A stretch of DNA of 64,000 nt from contig JANPYM010000012.1 of assembly GCA_025890175.1 (NCBI GenBank), positions 551,600-615,599 of the forward strand. The letters are read 5' to 3'. This DNA is from Ciborinia camelliae (Eukaryota; Ascomycota; Leotiomycetes; Helotiales; Sclerotiniaceae). The notes beneath the pieces were generated by a model. That model was not told the origin of the DNA. It made no database searches and saw only the letters and a list, made by a program, of their open reading frames with translations. Of this stretch, positions 48,069-61,948 are shown piece after piece; the first letter of the stretch is position 1; each line of letters starts with the position of its first letter. Both the position numbers and the translations under genes were made by a program.

Positions 48069-51000
48069 GGGATTGGGTGTTGTTTTGCTGTTTTTCTGGG
48101 GGCGGGATATTTGGATATTTGGTTTTGGGGGGGTATGGTAGGTATGGTATGGTATGGAGGGAGAGGGGAGGGAAAGAAAAAGGAAGGGGAAGGGGAAGGG
48201 GGAGGGGAACTCGATACACGGTTCTAGACTCACTCCAATGAACACTCACTCACCTACCTACTTCATCTTCGAAACACTGAATAAGAACTTAAGTAGGATA
48301 GGTTCAGATACCTACCTATTCCACGTTCGACGAGCCGCGAGCTACTAGTAGGTACCTCGGAAGGTTCGGTTTTGGTTTCTTGCTACCTACCTGGCTACCT
48401 AGGTAAAGGTAAGGTAAGGTAGTATGTAGGTGGTTGGAGATTCCATTAGGAGGATGGATTCCTTGATGTAGATTTTTTTTGCTTTTTTTTTCTTCTTTTT
48501 CTCTTTCTTGCTTCAGAGTTCGTTCTGGGTGTTACGTAGGTAGGTAGGTAGGTAGGTTTGTTTGGTTGTTTGGATATTTTGTAAGATACGTCACATATAT
48601 ATATAATTTTCTCTCGTCCTCTCGTCCTCTCGTCTTCGCTCCAATCATCAGATATGAAAGAAAGGAGAAGTATCGATGAAGGATGAAGGATCAAGAGGGC
48701 TCTTCTCTCGCATATCTATACTTTTTCGTTGGGTCGTTTGGTCGTTTGGTGGGAATCCTCAATATGAGTTTGTATGTATGGATGGATGGAGAATACCATT
48801 GAAAGACCTGGGAGAAATCGAAGGAGGGGAAAAAAGGATTAACATTTGATGAGATAATACAGAGGGTTAGAGGAAAGAAAATTAATGGAAGGACCGATTT
48901 GGAGAGTTGTTCGAAGAGGGATGTGGATGCGATTATTGGGTTTCTCAAGTTGGAGTCTACGGGATGTATGAATTGTTCGTAATTTAGGTATCTAGATAGC
49001 TCTTACAGTAGCTCCCGCGCGAAACTACACAAATTATCGCTACGTTTCTTGAGATGAATGAGCTGGTCTCTCTCTCTGTGAGTCCCCAGAACAACACTAG
49101 TCACGCCTTTGAGACTGGAAACAGATTATTAGAACTAGTGCACTATAATCCGAATAGAAATCCGGGCAAGAAAAACAGAAAAACACATTCTTTTTCTGAT
49201 TTTTTGATACGTACTTACTTACTCACACTCCATTGATGATATCAAAAGAAACTCACAACCGAATGTAAAATTACAACATGATAGAATAGAACACGGTTTC
49301 CTATTCTATATACTCTTCCCCAGTGAGGATTCAGCTATTGCTTTCTTCAATAGCCATCCATACCTTGTATATAATGGTATGAGCGAGGCAATGGAGATGA
49401 AAATGTATCTGTCCCCTGCTTGGAAATGGATGATAGAAGTTTTGAAGATTTTAGAGATTGGATTTTAGATATTACCTGATGACTTTCATAGATATATATT
49501 CCAGGCGTGGGGTGTAGGTTGGATATATGAGACCTGTACTTATCTTTTGGCCATGAAGCCATGATTCGCTTGTAATTAGTTGGTTGTGTCTTCCTACAGT
49601 ATTTCGAACAAAGTCAAGGGGGTACAGTGGTATCCAGAGGACCTGGGGATGGAAGTTCACTGTGTGGTGTTGATGGATGGATGGATAGGTGGGTATCATT
49701 TGGATATCTCAGATTTAAAGTGTTTTAGATAAAGAGCTAAGAGTTTGTGAATTGTATTTATGTATTTGCAGATATAGGACCTACCTGGACGGATAGAAGG
49801 GAGATGCTGGGCGATTATTTGGAAAATAGATGGTATGGTATGGTGTTGAAAGGAAGATGGAGGGGGAAAGAGGGAGATTTGTTTTGGAATAGAGATGGGG
49901 GGTGGTTTTGGATTGTATCGAGGTCGGTTAATAATGTGGGGTTGGGCTTGGGATAGGAAATAGGAGGATAGAATTGGATTTGTGAATTGGAGGGAAGATG
50001 GGATGGGGGTAGATGAATAGTGGACTTTGAGGATGCAATGGTGTGGTACGCAGAGGAATACTCGATACTCAAGTAGATATAGGGGATTATTGGGTATCGT
50101 TATACTAAGATGATCAAGTGATTAAGTTCGAGCGAGAAGTAGGTAGGTAGATATCAGAGGACTTAAAGGGGTGACGTGATCTATTTCCATAATTAAAGAA
50201 TATCAACAAGAAAAGAAATAAAAAGACGGACTGGAAGTTGAATGTGGGAAGGTATGTGCATTTTCTATATACGAAGTAAATCCTAGCACTTAAACACATT
50301 TATTTTCTCATGATCTTACAGTATAACTAATAGATGGAATGATTTAAGCAGGTGTAATAGGGATTCATGAGTTTGTTTAGGGGTCTAAGTGTTTGTATAC
50401 ATGCTGCCAGTGATATGGTATGGATGCCGAATGAATGAATGTCTAAAATAGCTATTGCTAAGTATCTACTAGGTCCTTAGCTGCCCTTAGGAGGAAATAT
50501 TGGCCCGGCGAAGTCAATGTCACGCAATAAACTCACAGCGAACCCAGATTTCTGAATGACATAAGGGGGTTCAACTGATATATCATATTCTACTTTTTGG
50601 GGTAATTTAGATATCTAGTAAGTAAATGTGCTGAAGATGTAGATTTCAAATTTCATAAGGAATTCAGTTCAGTCATACTACTATCAAGATATGATTTCTC
50701 ATCCATCCCCAAACAATGGAGATGAAAATTCCGATTCAAGTTTAAGATTCATATCTCTACATATGGTTTCGTCACGACTTCACAGGGCAATAACCTTTTG
50801 CAATCCTATTCCACGCGTTGCTTTCTTGCTCCTCACAACTTCTGGGTTTACCAGTATTTGACCATCAGATGATAACAATGAATTGTACATTGTGTAAAAT
50901 GAGATAGATGGGTTTCTTACGTTATGTATATGGATGATTTGAAGGTGTCATAGTCACGCTACGCAGATCAGATTGGTTTTACCTTAAATGATAGAAAATA

Positions 51001-51432
51001 TGGAAAGAAATTTGAGGATGGGGATTCGTGTTGCCGTGGAAATAGTATGTATCAACTAGTAGGTCTTTTGACGGCTTTTTCTCTTTTGTCTACATACCAG
51101 GGGATGTGTGAAATGTGATGGCATGGGATGGATATTCGCATTTTTATTTATTTATTTCACTGTCGGTTAGTTTATTTCATTATAGACATTGGATTGGGTT
51201 GAATGTGGATGTTAATTCGAGGAGTGTAAATGGAATATCTTCTTCCCATTGTATCGTTTTATTTACATTAACTCAACATAAGTCAGACGGACAGAACTAT
51301 CGAACCTGTATTATGCCCCAAGCATGGTCACATCCTATATCAGGGTCTACCATATTCGCCAATGGCGCAAGTGATCATATGTATCAATATCCTCTATAGT
51401 ATGAAACCCCAGATAACCTGCCATTTTCTAGG

Positions 51433-51648
51433 CTTCTTTCCCATTCTTTCCATCCTGGCTTTCGGCTTTGGCCACTGGCTTGGCAGAACTGCGTTGGCCA
51501 CTATAGTACCGGTGTTAAAGGTATCTTAGAAGGTCTCAAAACAGGGGCAAAGGGAATCTAAAGGGTACAAGATGGGGGAAGTGGACTATTGGATATGAAG
51601 GCCCTTGGCGAAGGGGTGAAGAGAAGTGGGAGAGCAGGGTGGTGAGAT
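51433..51648 (+). pseudogene. Possible gene relic with a membrane-helix-like segment
   Basis: After a TTTCTAG acceptor-like site, the frame reads FFPILSILAFGFGHWLGRTA, a plausible hydrophobic helix, and stops at a GTATCTTAG. A different frame continues with GVKGILEGLKTGAKGI, an in-frame stop, then QDGGSGLLDMKALGEGVKRS. Two coding-like frames with a shift and a stop suggest decay. No family is recognised and the boundaries are approximate. Confidence 0.25.
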
Positions 51649-54600
51649 GGAGGGAGGTAGGATTGAGAGCTAGAACGAAGATTAAGGAACTGGCCTCAGA
51701 GGATTCTTTCCTTGGGAGACTGCTGGAATTTAATACTTGAATCGTTTCACTCGCAATTTAGTGGCTGGAAACAAGTAGTCATGACGATACCAAGATATCA
51801 ATGGCAAACAACAATCATGAATGATGAATCTCATGGTCTTGATTACTCTATCTTTTCTATCCATAATTCCAAAGCTTCTTTAAGCAACAACTGTGAGTTT
51901 GTAAACTACTCAGAATCTATTTATCTGACAACAACACAACTAAATTCTCCAGCCTGTTGTCCTCTGTAACATATGCAGATGTAGATGCCACCCAAGTCAT
52001 ATGTAGTAACGGCTACACTACTTCAAAGTTCACACCACCTCCATGACTCATTATCCTCCACGCATGCTTCTCATCTTGGCTGCATATTGTACATCAGCAC
52101 CATGACCGTCGGATCCTTTTACGCGGTACAACATTGACAGCACAATAGCAACACAACATATCTTCAACGTCATCGTGAATATGATCTGCACCACCACCAT
52201 GAATTTTGACGACTTCGTGCTGCACAACATAGCATCGTCAAAAGGTATGGCATACACTACATATGCACAATAGAATGTGTCTTCGCATCATATGAAACGA
52301 ATATATTCACAAGCCATCAAGTCGAATGGTACAGCATAGTGAAATACATACCGCAGTGGCAAAATGATATCAAAAACAGAGAAATACACTAGTATTTCGA
52401 TCCAACCTATCCATACCCAGACGTATTCCCCAACCCAGTACTTTCGTACAATCGATTGCATCATTCATTAACCACACCGCATGTAAACAAACAATTACAA
52501 ACCTCAAACGTTCGTGATTGCCAAATAGGAGATTGGATTAAAACATCATTACTTACCCGTTTACCAACCTTTGGAGAAGACTTGGGTTACAGTACCGGTA
52601 CTGGCGCCGATAGGTGTCGGTAAGCGTTCTCTCCCCCTTTCCTTCCTTCTCTCCTTACTTCCCATCTTTTCCCTTGTCAACAGGGTATTTCAACGTGACA
52701 CCAGGCATTTTACGATGGTTAATAGTGGATAAAAAATATATAATTCCCCCTACAAACTATCGAGCTCCCGAACACTTTATATTAAAAACGAAACCACAAA
52801 ATATATGCCCGAATTTGGAAGGTCTAACATTTCCGAGGTCACCACATATCAAAAAGAAAAAAAAACAAAATGGGAAACCCTCAAGTACCGGTACGATGTC
52901 TCGCCCTGTCCGTAGATCATCTTTCCCGAGTAAGACATATCTCTCCGACATCCTCGCAACCATCAAACACATTGCGCCCGCAGCCCGCCACCCGGAACAT
53001 AAAATCTCCAACTTCGGGAATCGTGCTATGCACTCTTCTGGAAGCGTTTTGGAAGGTTTCATCTCCCTGATGATTTTCCGACGCCCCTATTTTCATTTTA
53101 CTGACTTCCGGAACGCTACTGAATTGCCTTTTTGGGGAACCCATGTTTTTTAGATCCTGGAGAGATAGAAAAACGAAAGAAGTGGGATTTGTTCAATCAA
53201 TCGTATTCCCTGTGCCGGCTCAGCTCAGCCCAGCTTCTTTGTATCCTCGCTTGGGCTACTCGCCACAAGTACTGCGTATATGCCCGACTTTGACATCAAC
53301 ATCAGTGGCTGCAGTTTTAAAAAAATACCAAAGTACCAGTACAGACCGCTAAAGCATTGGGCAACAATCAATGACGCCCCCTCTCCCTCCCAGAAAATTC
53401 GTCGGGATAAATTAGAGACTTGGGGTACCGATTCATACAGTAAACAATACTCCGGAGTCCGTACACAAGCATCGATTCCAAAAATATCACGAATCACCCC
53501 CTCCCCAAAAAAGATATACCTAATGCAGTAACCCGTTGATTCCAGGTTCCCACGAATTGTCCCTTTAAAGTAATCAGATTATCCACCTTTTCATCCATGA
53601 AACGTATCCACTATTTTCCCCTTCATCCATTCGTCTAATTCGTTCAGCCCCTGGGAACATAGCAACAAGATAGAAGACGAGACGCTGAGGAAATTCAATC
53701 ATTAGATGAAGTCTTGGCGAACTAGGGGGTTTGTATATCGACAATTCGTGATATGATGATATCCAGATTATATATTAATTTTCGAAAGCCACCTATGTCA
53801 TATGTTTCACCAACCGTAACCGTAAGTTTCGTCGCCTTATGCCTTATCATTTCCAGATAGGTTATTATTGATGAGAGGTTTGTTTTGAGTTCTGATTTGA
53901 GCGCTTTTCTTGTCCTGGGTTTTGGTTGTGGAGTCGCTGGAGTAGAATAGATGAGGCGATGATCATGGCGGGTACAGCGCCGAGAGCGCCATCCATCACC
54001 GTTTACAATCTAATCTAAGGTTACACATCATTCAAAGTTCTGGAAGGAAAAGAAGATACGTAAAACCTTGGATATTATGGGGCACACAAACCTTCAAAAA
54101 TGAGCTCAGTGGAGAATCTTCAACGAAAGATCCCTCCGTCCAAGTCCTTCACTGTACGTACCTATTTCATTGAAACCGGCAGTTTTCCTTTCCTATCCTA
54201 TCTTCCTCTCTCTCCACTGTTCTTGTTAATTCAATTACCGGGGATTCCAAAGGTTCCATTGAGTTCGTATCTTCACATGGTTCAAGTTCATGGTACGTAC
54301 TACTGTTACAGATATGTGCTTTGTGTTCTAGACATTAATTTTTGCGCGGCCGTGGAGAAATTCGAGATTCAGATGGTCGGTCCATTTTATTTCTCCATCT
54401 CTCCACGTCTTGTCGGTCTGTCTGTCGGTCAAATTGTTGGCTAGTTATTCGATATTCTAGGTATTCTAGATTGATGGCTATATATAAATTTTTCACGTTA
54501 TTAACATCAAACCCAAACTCGCTCGGTCCAGATGTTCGTTTCGTTCTAAGGTATCTTAGATTATCTATTATATACCTAGGTAGATACAGATGTGTAAATT

Positions 54601-57107
54601 GTTAGGTCATCATGAATCTATGAGCATGAATTGCTGATCAACTGAGTTCAACCTTCCTACCGTGATCTGTCTAAAATCTAGTTACATACCTCCTAATATA
54701 ACACAGTAACTCCCGGCCCGATATCGAGTATGGACTATGTACCGGCAGTAATATAATACAATTTTTCATGTCAATATTGCTATATACATGAAATCAATAA
54801 TGACGACGATATTGATATATACTTTTTTATTAGTTTTATTTCCTGGCAATTGTTATGTCTGCGTCCTCTTGGGCCTTGGCTGATTAAAGATTCATCATCT
54901 CATTCCAGTAGTTGAAGATTTTAACGGGACTAACGAACTTTATTCGCCCCCCTCCTGTAAGGTCAGCTAGGTAGGTAGTAAGTAGGTATCTAGGTACCAA
55001 AGTTACCAAACCACAGGACGGTGAAAAGGCGGGGCAAACCTACTTCCTCAAAATCTAAGGTTAAATGGCGGTAAATCTAATATCTAGGTATCTACTTGGA
55101 TACTCCAAGAAGATGTATGGGGATACTGATGTGTAAAGTAAAATATCTAATCCTAATCCTATTCATTTTCGTCCTCGAATCTCATTGAGGTATTTTTTCC
55201 ATCCATGAGATAACAGATCAAATGGTTCAAACCAAACCAAACCATCTCAATCAACAAACACGAGGGGTGCTCGCTCCCACCCAAAAATTCAAATTCTCTA
55301 TAGCCTGAATATCCCAACCAGGTACAGATGACCTAGATATAGGGCCCCATGTACAGAAGGTGGATACGTACATACGTTTCAGAACTCCGGGGGGTAGCCT
55401 GCAAATTTGCGTCATTGATACTGGGATTGTCATATCATCTACTCCTCGGATGATACCTGAGGAGAATCCTTACCGCCACATTGATCTTTCGATCTTTACC
55501 TACTGTACAGTGTACACTCTGTACTGTTGGGTACCAGTATACCCATGAACTTCAAGGTTTGTATTTAGTCAGTTAATAGCATGATATACACCCCTAACAC
55601 CTAACTAACACCCAATACGCAACACCCCCAACATGGATGGAGAACTTGGAGAGATTGGGGTGAAAAGTACCTAGTGTTTCCAACTCACCATGTGATAGAT
55701 AGATACCCAATCCAATTCCATACAATTTACAAAATACTGACTCGTAGATATGAGATTCCGATACAGATGGTGATCTCAACGAACAACATAGCGGTAAGAT
55801 AAGATAACCAACCGATGATCATAGAAGTATATCGTAATGATTTACATACACGTTTTCTTAATTCCCTACTACGGGGATGAGTGGGTTTGAGAGGGCTCTA
55901 AACTTCTGCAGCTTGTGCTATTCGGTGAGAGCTTGACTGGGGTAAGCTTTTTGGATGCTAGTATTTGGGGAATCTTGGTGGTTGGCGTGGTTAGATCAGA
56001 TAAGAGTTGAATGAGGGAGTCGGAGAGCGGGGAGGGAATCGGAGATGGTCTTTTGATTGGGCGATGAAAATGGTAAAGAGCATCCATGAAGAATATCCTG
56101 AATGAAGTTCCATAGTTCATTGTCTGCTCAATTAGAGGTTGAAGGACAGTACGATAGATTGTGTACTGAATCAACGGCACCGCCTTGGCTTAGTCGGAGC
56201 TTCATTAGACATACGATCGAGATTCCATTCTCACATTGCCACCAGAACGTCCATGTGCAAGTAATGGTAATTGATATCGCTATTCATGATATTAAATTTA
56301 TAATAATCGTATTGTAGTGACTGTATGTATAAAGCCTTTCCATCCACCCACCCATCCAACCGGCTTAAGCTACCTATTCATTCGGCTCTCTAGCCACCCG
56401 TCTAAACCCATCCATCCATTCATTGCCACCCATCCATCCATCCCTAGTGAAAAAAAACGCTGTCCTTGCTTTCCGTCAAAAGGGGGTATAGTTTGAGTGA
56501 GTGAACGAAAGAAAGAGGTGCCAGCGATCGAAACTAATAGTACAACAAATACACGATACACCCGGACTACGTGGAACGTGCCCAAGTGTAAAAAATCCCA
56601 CCACCGCAATGTCCTGGCAAAACATATGCATCCAAAAACTAACACCCTTTTCAACGCCATCCATAAAAGCACATATTCATCTTGCTCCCTGTTCCAAGAT
56701 AGCAAAGATTTGTAACCTCCAAGTTCCCAAATGTAATATTAGTAGACCTAGCTCCTCTAGACCTAGCTCCTCGAGAAAAAAATACATAGGAGGGTCATAA
56801 TGTAGCGAGGAATTAGAAATGAATTCCTGCCTGCCTGCCTGCCCTAAGTGGAAAGAGCATAAAGGATTCGCCGTTTCGAAAGTTGCAAATCCAAAATGAA
56901 CAAGCAGGAAGATCCATCGCTAATAACGTAACCTAAACGGAAAAAAAGTAAAATGATGCATAGAAAGAAGCATTGTCGACGAATAATTTTGCGTCGAGAC
57001 TTTTTTGACCAACTGTCTTTTTGTGGTCGTCTATTATCGTAAAGAAGGTGATATGGACAAAGCGTGATGTGTGTGGTAGGTAGTGTACAAGTTAAAATGT
57101 GTAGGAT

Positions 57108-58502
57108 TTATTCATCTGACTGATGATCTTCGGATCCAGCTTCCGATTTTGTGTCTCCCTTGTGTACTTTTCTGTGTCTCCGTAAGTTGGATACGACTGA
57201 GAAGTTTCTACCGCAACCTTCGACGTTGCAAGAAAATGCTATTTTTCAATTAGAGTTGAGACTATTTAGTGTTGAATATGATGCCTTACGCTTCTCCCCA
57301 GTGTGACTATACACGTGTGTTTGTAAAGAACTTGGTCTAGTAAATCGTTTCTCGCAAATCTTGCACTTGTGCTTCTTCATTGTGCTCGACGAGACTTTTG
57401 AGCTAAATTGACCCATCATTGATTGAGGTGCAGGTGGTACTCCACCACCAAGCATACCACCAGGAGGTCTAGGTAATGTCCTTGCTGATACCAATTCAAT
57501 ATCAGAACCATTCGAGTATTCCGATACCGAAGAATCGACGGAAGCGTAAAATGGATAGGTGCTTGACGAAGAAATTGACGAATGAGTCGAATGTGTTGCT
57601 GCGAATCCGTATGCATCTCCGGATCCTCTTCCAATTCGTGGGGGACCTCCATAGATATTTTTTGGTGCGGTATTTTGACTCATAGCAACCATATCCCTTG
57701 CGCCATCAAGTGTTGCATCCCGTGAAAATCCGGTATTAGTATTTTGTAATCCTCTAGCATTAAAGTCAATAAGTGAGTTCTGACGATGGGATCGTGGCGC
57801 ATCGGCACGGAGATCGTAAAATGAACTTGAAAATACTGACGGTTGTGAAAGTCGTCTCGCATGAGCCTGTTGCTGATGCATCTGGTACATTGCTCGGGCC
57901 GACGGTGGTTGAGCATAACCCGTTGCATCAAATTGCGACGGCGCTGGCGCATAAGTAGCATGAGCAGGCGACGGCGCCGATGCATAAGTAGCGTGAACAG
58001 GCGACGGCGCCGATGCATAAGTAGCGTGAACAGGCGACGGCGCCGATGCATAAGTAGCGTGAACAGGCGACGGCGCTGATGCATAAGTCGCATGAACAGG
58101 CGACGGTGCGCTATTATACCCGTTGTCGCTGCCATATGCAGTTGGTAAGGGACGGCTGGGGCTCATCATATCTTGTTGGCTAGTGAGTAAATCTTGTTGT
58201 GATCCAGAGAAATCCATCAAGATATTACCTGATGATGCCGTCGTGGGTGGCATGTTGTATGATCCCGTGGATGCATTATTATTGAGGCGTAGACTTTGTT
58301 GCCTAGCAATACTTTCGGGTCCCAAATTTGGATTGATACCGGTCGGTGCATAAATGCTAGACGGTGCGGATGGAGTCGAAGTTGTTGGCCATGGATTATT
58401 GAAATGAGGTGGTGCAGAATTCGAATATTGTGAGTGATTGTTGAAGTTCATACCACCTCCAATGAAAGGTTCCTGTTGTCGAGCGCCCATTATCATTGTC
58501 AT
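57108..58502 (-). CDS. C2H2 zinc-finger transcription regulator with two C-terminal fingers
   Basis: This is a probable nuclear DNA-binding regulator. Exons 58502-57290 and 57238-57108 give 447 residues. A long Ser/Pro/Ala/Tyr-rich, probably disordered N-terminal region is followed by two C2H2 fingers: CKICEKRFTRPSSLQTHVYS-H (C-x2-C-x12-H-x3-H), then the HTGEKPF linker, and CNVEGCGRNFSVVSNLRRHR-KVH (C-x4-C-x12-H-x3-H). The intron lies inside the HTGEKP linker, and splicing restores it exactly. This C-terminal finger pair resembles Aspergillus FlbC and related regulators of development, but I cannot separate orthologs from paralogs. Five copies of an 11-residue unit (SAPSPVHATYA) sit near residues 130-185. 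Start is the first ATG (MTMIMGARQQ); a GTG occurs upstream in frame. Isolated between two long noncoding stretches, as is common for developmental regulators. Confidence 0.88.
57949..58113 (-). repeat. 33-bp in-frame minisatellite in the C2H2 gene, 5 copies
   Basis: Five adjacent 33-base units encode the 11-residue unit SAPSPVHATYA. The outer copies carry substitutions (for example V to A and S to P changes) while the inner ones are almost identical, as expected from recent unequal exchange. Since 33 is a multiple of 3, copy-number change keeps the frame. Confidence 0.93.
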
Positions 58503-61500
58503 ATTTTCAAGACTTAGCAATAAAAGGTTGAAATGCTTCACAAGTCAACACTGGCCTGTGTATATGGTATGTTGGCGTAAGAAGTGCAGTGTGGATTAAG
58601 ATAAAATGCTGATCCAATGCAAGATCCCGTGTAATGGCTGTATACTGTTGATAGAGTAAGAGTTCAAGAGGTAAGGAATAGTCGATCAATAAAGTGTGAA
58701 CCGGTGGGATCAGCGTTCTTTATGTGCTTGAGTGCTTGAGTGCTTGAGACTTGAGTGCTTGAGACTTGAAGAGAAAGCTTATTGACGAGAAAGCTTAAGG
58801 ATGGGGAAAGAGGTTTCAAGGATAATAGTTGGTGGGGTAATCCTTGAATGATATTGAGATGAGTGCTCCGTAGTTTCCTTGCGAGTCGAGTGGAAAGAAC
58901 GTCTAGTCAGGGCTTTCGATAATTGGAGAATTCGTTTGGTCGAAGATGCTTGTAGTTGGAAACTTAGGGGGGGAGGGGTGTTGACCACTGTTGAGTGGGA
59001 ATATCGTTGAATATCTTATGCACAAAGGTCCACACTGCTAGTAGTGGGGCGAACTTGGACTCGAGCTTGAATCCCTTCAGAAATGATCGACAGAAGATAA
59101 CTTCCCTGGTTTCTTTTTATAATCCCCTTGTTATTTGGGACTTGGACCCTTGGTCTTGCCTGTTGCCTGTTGTTGTGGAGAGAGGAGAGAGCAGTAATAA
59201 TAATGTCGTGGTGTAGTTGCGGTGAGGGGGTTGACTCTTGAACAAATGTTTATGTCTCTTTTTCCCATGAGATTAAGCTCATCAGGAAAGTCCCACTTGA
59301 TGAGTTTCAAGAATCAGGACTCAGAAGAGTTGGAGCAGCTGTAAGATCTTCGGCAGTGCTATTGATCTACTGATGTATACGTGGGGGAAATGCCAATTCA
59401 AATGAGGCAATGATGTTGTGGCGGTTTGTGTATACGGCCCCAGATGTATAGGATATTGGATATATAAAAGATCTATGGACGGTTTGTTATTTAGTTTGGG
59501 GAAAGCAGTAAAGGTTGAAAGAGGCTATGATCAGAAGTTTGTGAAGAGGTGGTTCCAAGATATATTTGGGAAAGATGTTTAATGTAAGAGGTACAAAAGG
59601 CCCAAGGCAATCCACATCGAGACAGATAGTTGGAAGTATGTAATAATTAATTGGAGAGAATCTTGAGTTCAAGGTCTTTTATTAGGCCTTTTCCTTTCCC
59701 TGAAAAAAGTTGTCGGATGGGGGGTGTAGGAAAGAAACCCTTTTGAAGAGGGTCGAATGGATTAGTTTTTGAATGGTATCATTGATCAAAGCGAAGCAAG
59801 TTACAACTCAACCTGTAACTTGTAAGTGAGCAAAAACTAGTTTTGGTGTAGATAGATTTTTGGGTCGAAAGTATTGGCCTTATTAGTGTTAATAATGCTA
59901 CATTTTTTATGATGTAGCAGAACAGGGATAAGCAAGAATTGTTTATAGAGTAAGGATTGTTGATTTGTTATGTGCAGTACGACTAGTACTATATTAGGTA
60001 GGTGTACCATTTTGGCCATTCCATTATTTATGTATTATTATTAAAAAAATCCTCATTATTAATTATTTAATCCCGAGAATATCAACACTAGGTGAAGGAT
60101 TATTCCCGCATGCTACTACTGCATACAGTAGTCTCCTAATCTGTACGTATGTACGTACCTTATAGTATGAGCGTGGTCAAAGTGAACATTGGTATCAATA
60201 AGAGAATAATAATGATGAATCATAACTTACTCGAATAGTTAGTTGTTAGTTATTAGTTAGTTACCTTAGTAGTAAAGCTTCTCGAATTAGACATCTTTAG
60301 AGTGGTGCTTGGCAAACCAAACTAGATACCTGCGTTTAATGAAAATAGTACTCTACCTCCATACTTCTTTCATCACAACTACTTGAACAGGTCAAGACTC
60401 AAGAGAAACTAAAAGCTAATCCTTGCAAGCGTACTCTACCAGGTAGCTAAAAGTACCTACCTAGCTGAACTTGAATCATGGAAAAGGTGTAAAAAATTAA
60501 AACTACCTAGTAGGTATCATTTTTAATCCTTTTTTGAATAGTTTCCCTTTGTTGAAACTTGATCCAAGTTTTGTTAGTCAATCAATCGGTATGTGCTCTA
60601 CAGTCTACTGAGCCATGGAATGCGGTCAACAGAAGGGACGAGTTGCTCGAAGGGAAACTCCCCTCCTGAGATAGTATAGAAATTAAGTTCTAACGGATGT
60701 CCTACCACCTCGATCTTTTTTCAGATATGACGGATGGTGAGCATCTAAATTCTACATAGTATCAATGTGAGTGGAAGACAGCACAAACCACCTGGGCACT
60801 GACAGCCACCTCCGCGTGAGGCTTCCAACGAATGAAAGATTAAGATTTCTTGGATAATGTGAACGCTTCTTTGATAGGATAAGCGTATCATCCCAGGGTT
60901 CAGTATGAAGTTCAAAATGGAAGTGTTTTGATTGATCATTCTTTCTGCGAAACTTTCATCATTGTACAGCATTGGTATTTGCTGACAGTATAGAATTGTA
61001 TGACAAACGTCAACTGATTAGATTTTGAATATGCTTTGAATACCTAATCAGTGTATATAGTTTTTTTGATACAGCTACCATGAAGAGACGAGTGAGTAGA
61101 CATCTAATTGTGGGGGGACTGAAGATTTCTGTGCTACACTTGTTTGAATTTCGAGACTGAGATTCCCAGATGCTGGGTTGGTTACATCAAACTTATACCT
61201 ACTGTACATGATACACCCATATAATGAAGCCAGTCACTTTGAGAAGTAGAACTATTAAGATTTTTCATAAGATTAAACACTTACAGAAAAGGCATAGATG
61301 CCAAGATATAAATCGTACCTTTCTTTTTTTATATTTTCTTTTCGTTTGAGGTTACAATAGAGAACAGAACGGTCCGGTATTGTACTATGTATTGTACTAT
61401 TAGTCTCAAACACGGTACTTAAAAAAATTATTAGTTGTAGGCACGGTCAAAAAATATTGTCTGCTCACACACTCTAAGAGAAGAAGTATCATACGAAAGA

Positions 61501-61920
61501 ATTTGTTCTGTGGAGTAAAGGGTATCGTCAAATCTGCGAAGCCGGAAGATTTATTTTCAAGTTCTTTTCAATTTCATTGTACGGAGTACCTTGTTAAACA
61601 TCATTATCTCTCCATTGACTCCAAATAATATCTCGAGAATCTCGTGGTACTCCATTATTATCTGAGATCTAATTTCTTTCGAGTTTCTGTTTTTAAACCA
61701 TAAGAATGGGTGAGAATGATGGAAACAATTCTTATAGTAGTAATGACGGCATTTGTCTCTCGAACGAATGAAAGGGGGTAGCAAGCAAAAGTTCCCCTTT
61801 CAGAGTTACTATACCCAATCCAATACACTTGCTATCATTATCATGTATCATTATCATTATTTTTTCGTTTTCTTACCCTCTTCAGAGATTCTGGAAATTT
61901 AGTACAACTTGCTAGTCTTC
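58503..61920. other. Intergenic, upstream of the C2H2 regulator
   Basis: About 3.4 kb with no supported gene. A GTGCTTGAG repeat cluster lies at 58728-58770. A TTAGTTA repeat lies near 60240-60262. A small minus-strand ATG frame at 60745-60972 has a Cys-rich end (GGGCQCPGGLCCLP) but no family. The long upstream stretch may contain regulatory DNA for the C2H2 gene. Confidence 0.5.
58728..58770. repeat. (GTGCTTGAG)n short tandem repeat
   Basis: Three adjacent GTGCTTGAG units are followed by ACTTGAG/GTGCTTGAG variants. It lies about 230 bases upstream of the C2H2 gene start. Confidence 0.75.
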
Positions 61921-61948
61921 CTTCAACGGACGTATACAACCGTCTACC

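Larger units (their letters stand above)
47354..57107. other. Gene-poor intergenic region of about 9.7 kb
   Basis: No intact gene can be supported. Runs of (TAGG)n lie at 47845-47865 and 48537-48557, GGGAT pentamers at 48035-48068, and TACCTAGGTA palindromes near 47625, 47690, 48395, 54585 and 54990. One stretch at 51430-51648 reads protein-like and is listed separately. The open frame 52614-53153 (+) and the overlapping 52757-53062 (-) have no domain. The frame at 54100-54444 (+) begins MSSVENLQRKIPPSKSFT before a GTACGT, which could be a first exon, but no following exon was found. Confidence 0.5.

Noticed and set aside
52614..53153. 179-residue plus-strand open frame
   Set aside because: No domain, a lysine run from poly-A, and an equally long frame on the other strand.
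57949..58113. CRISPR-like array of evenly spaced repeats
   Set aside because: Units are directly adjacent with no spacers and lie in a coding frame of a eukaryotic gene.
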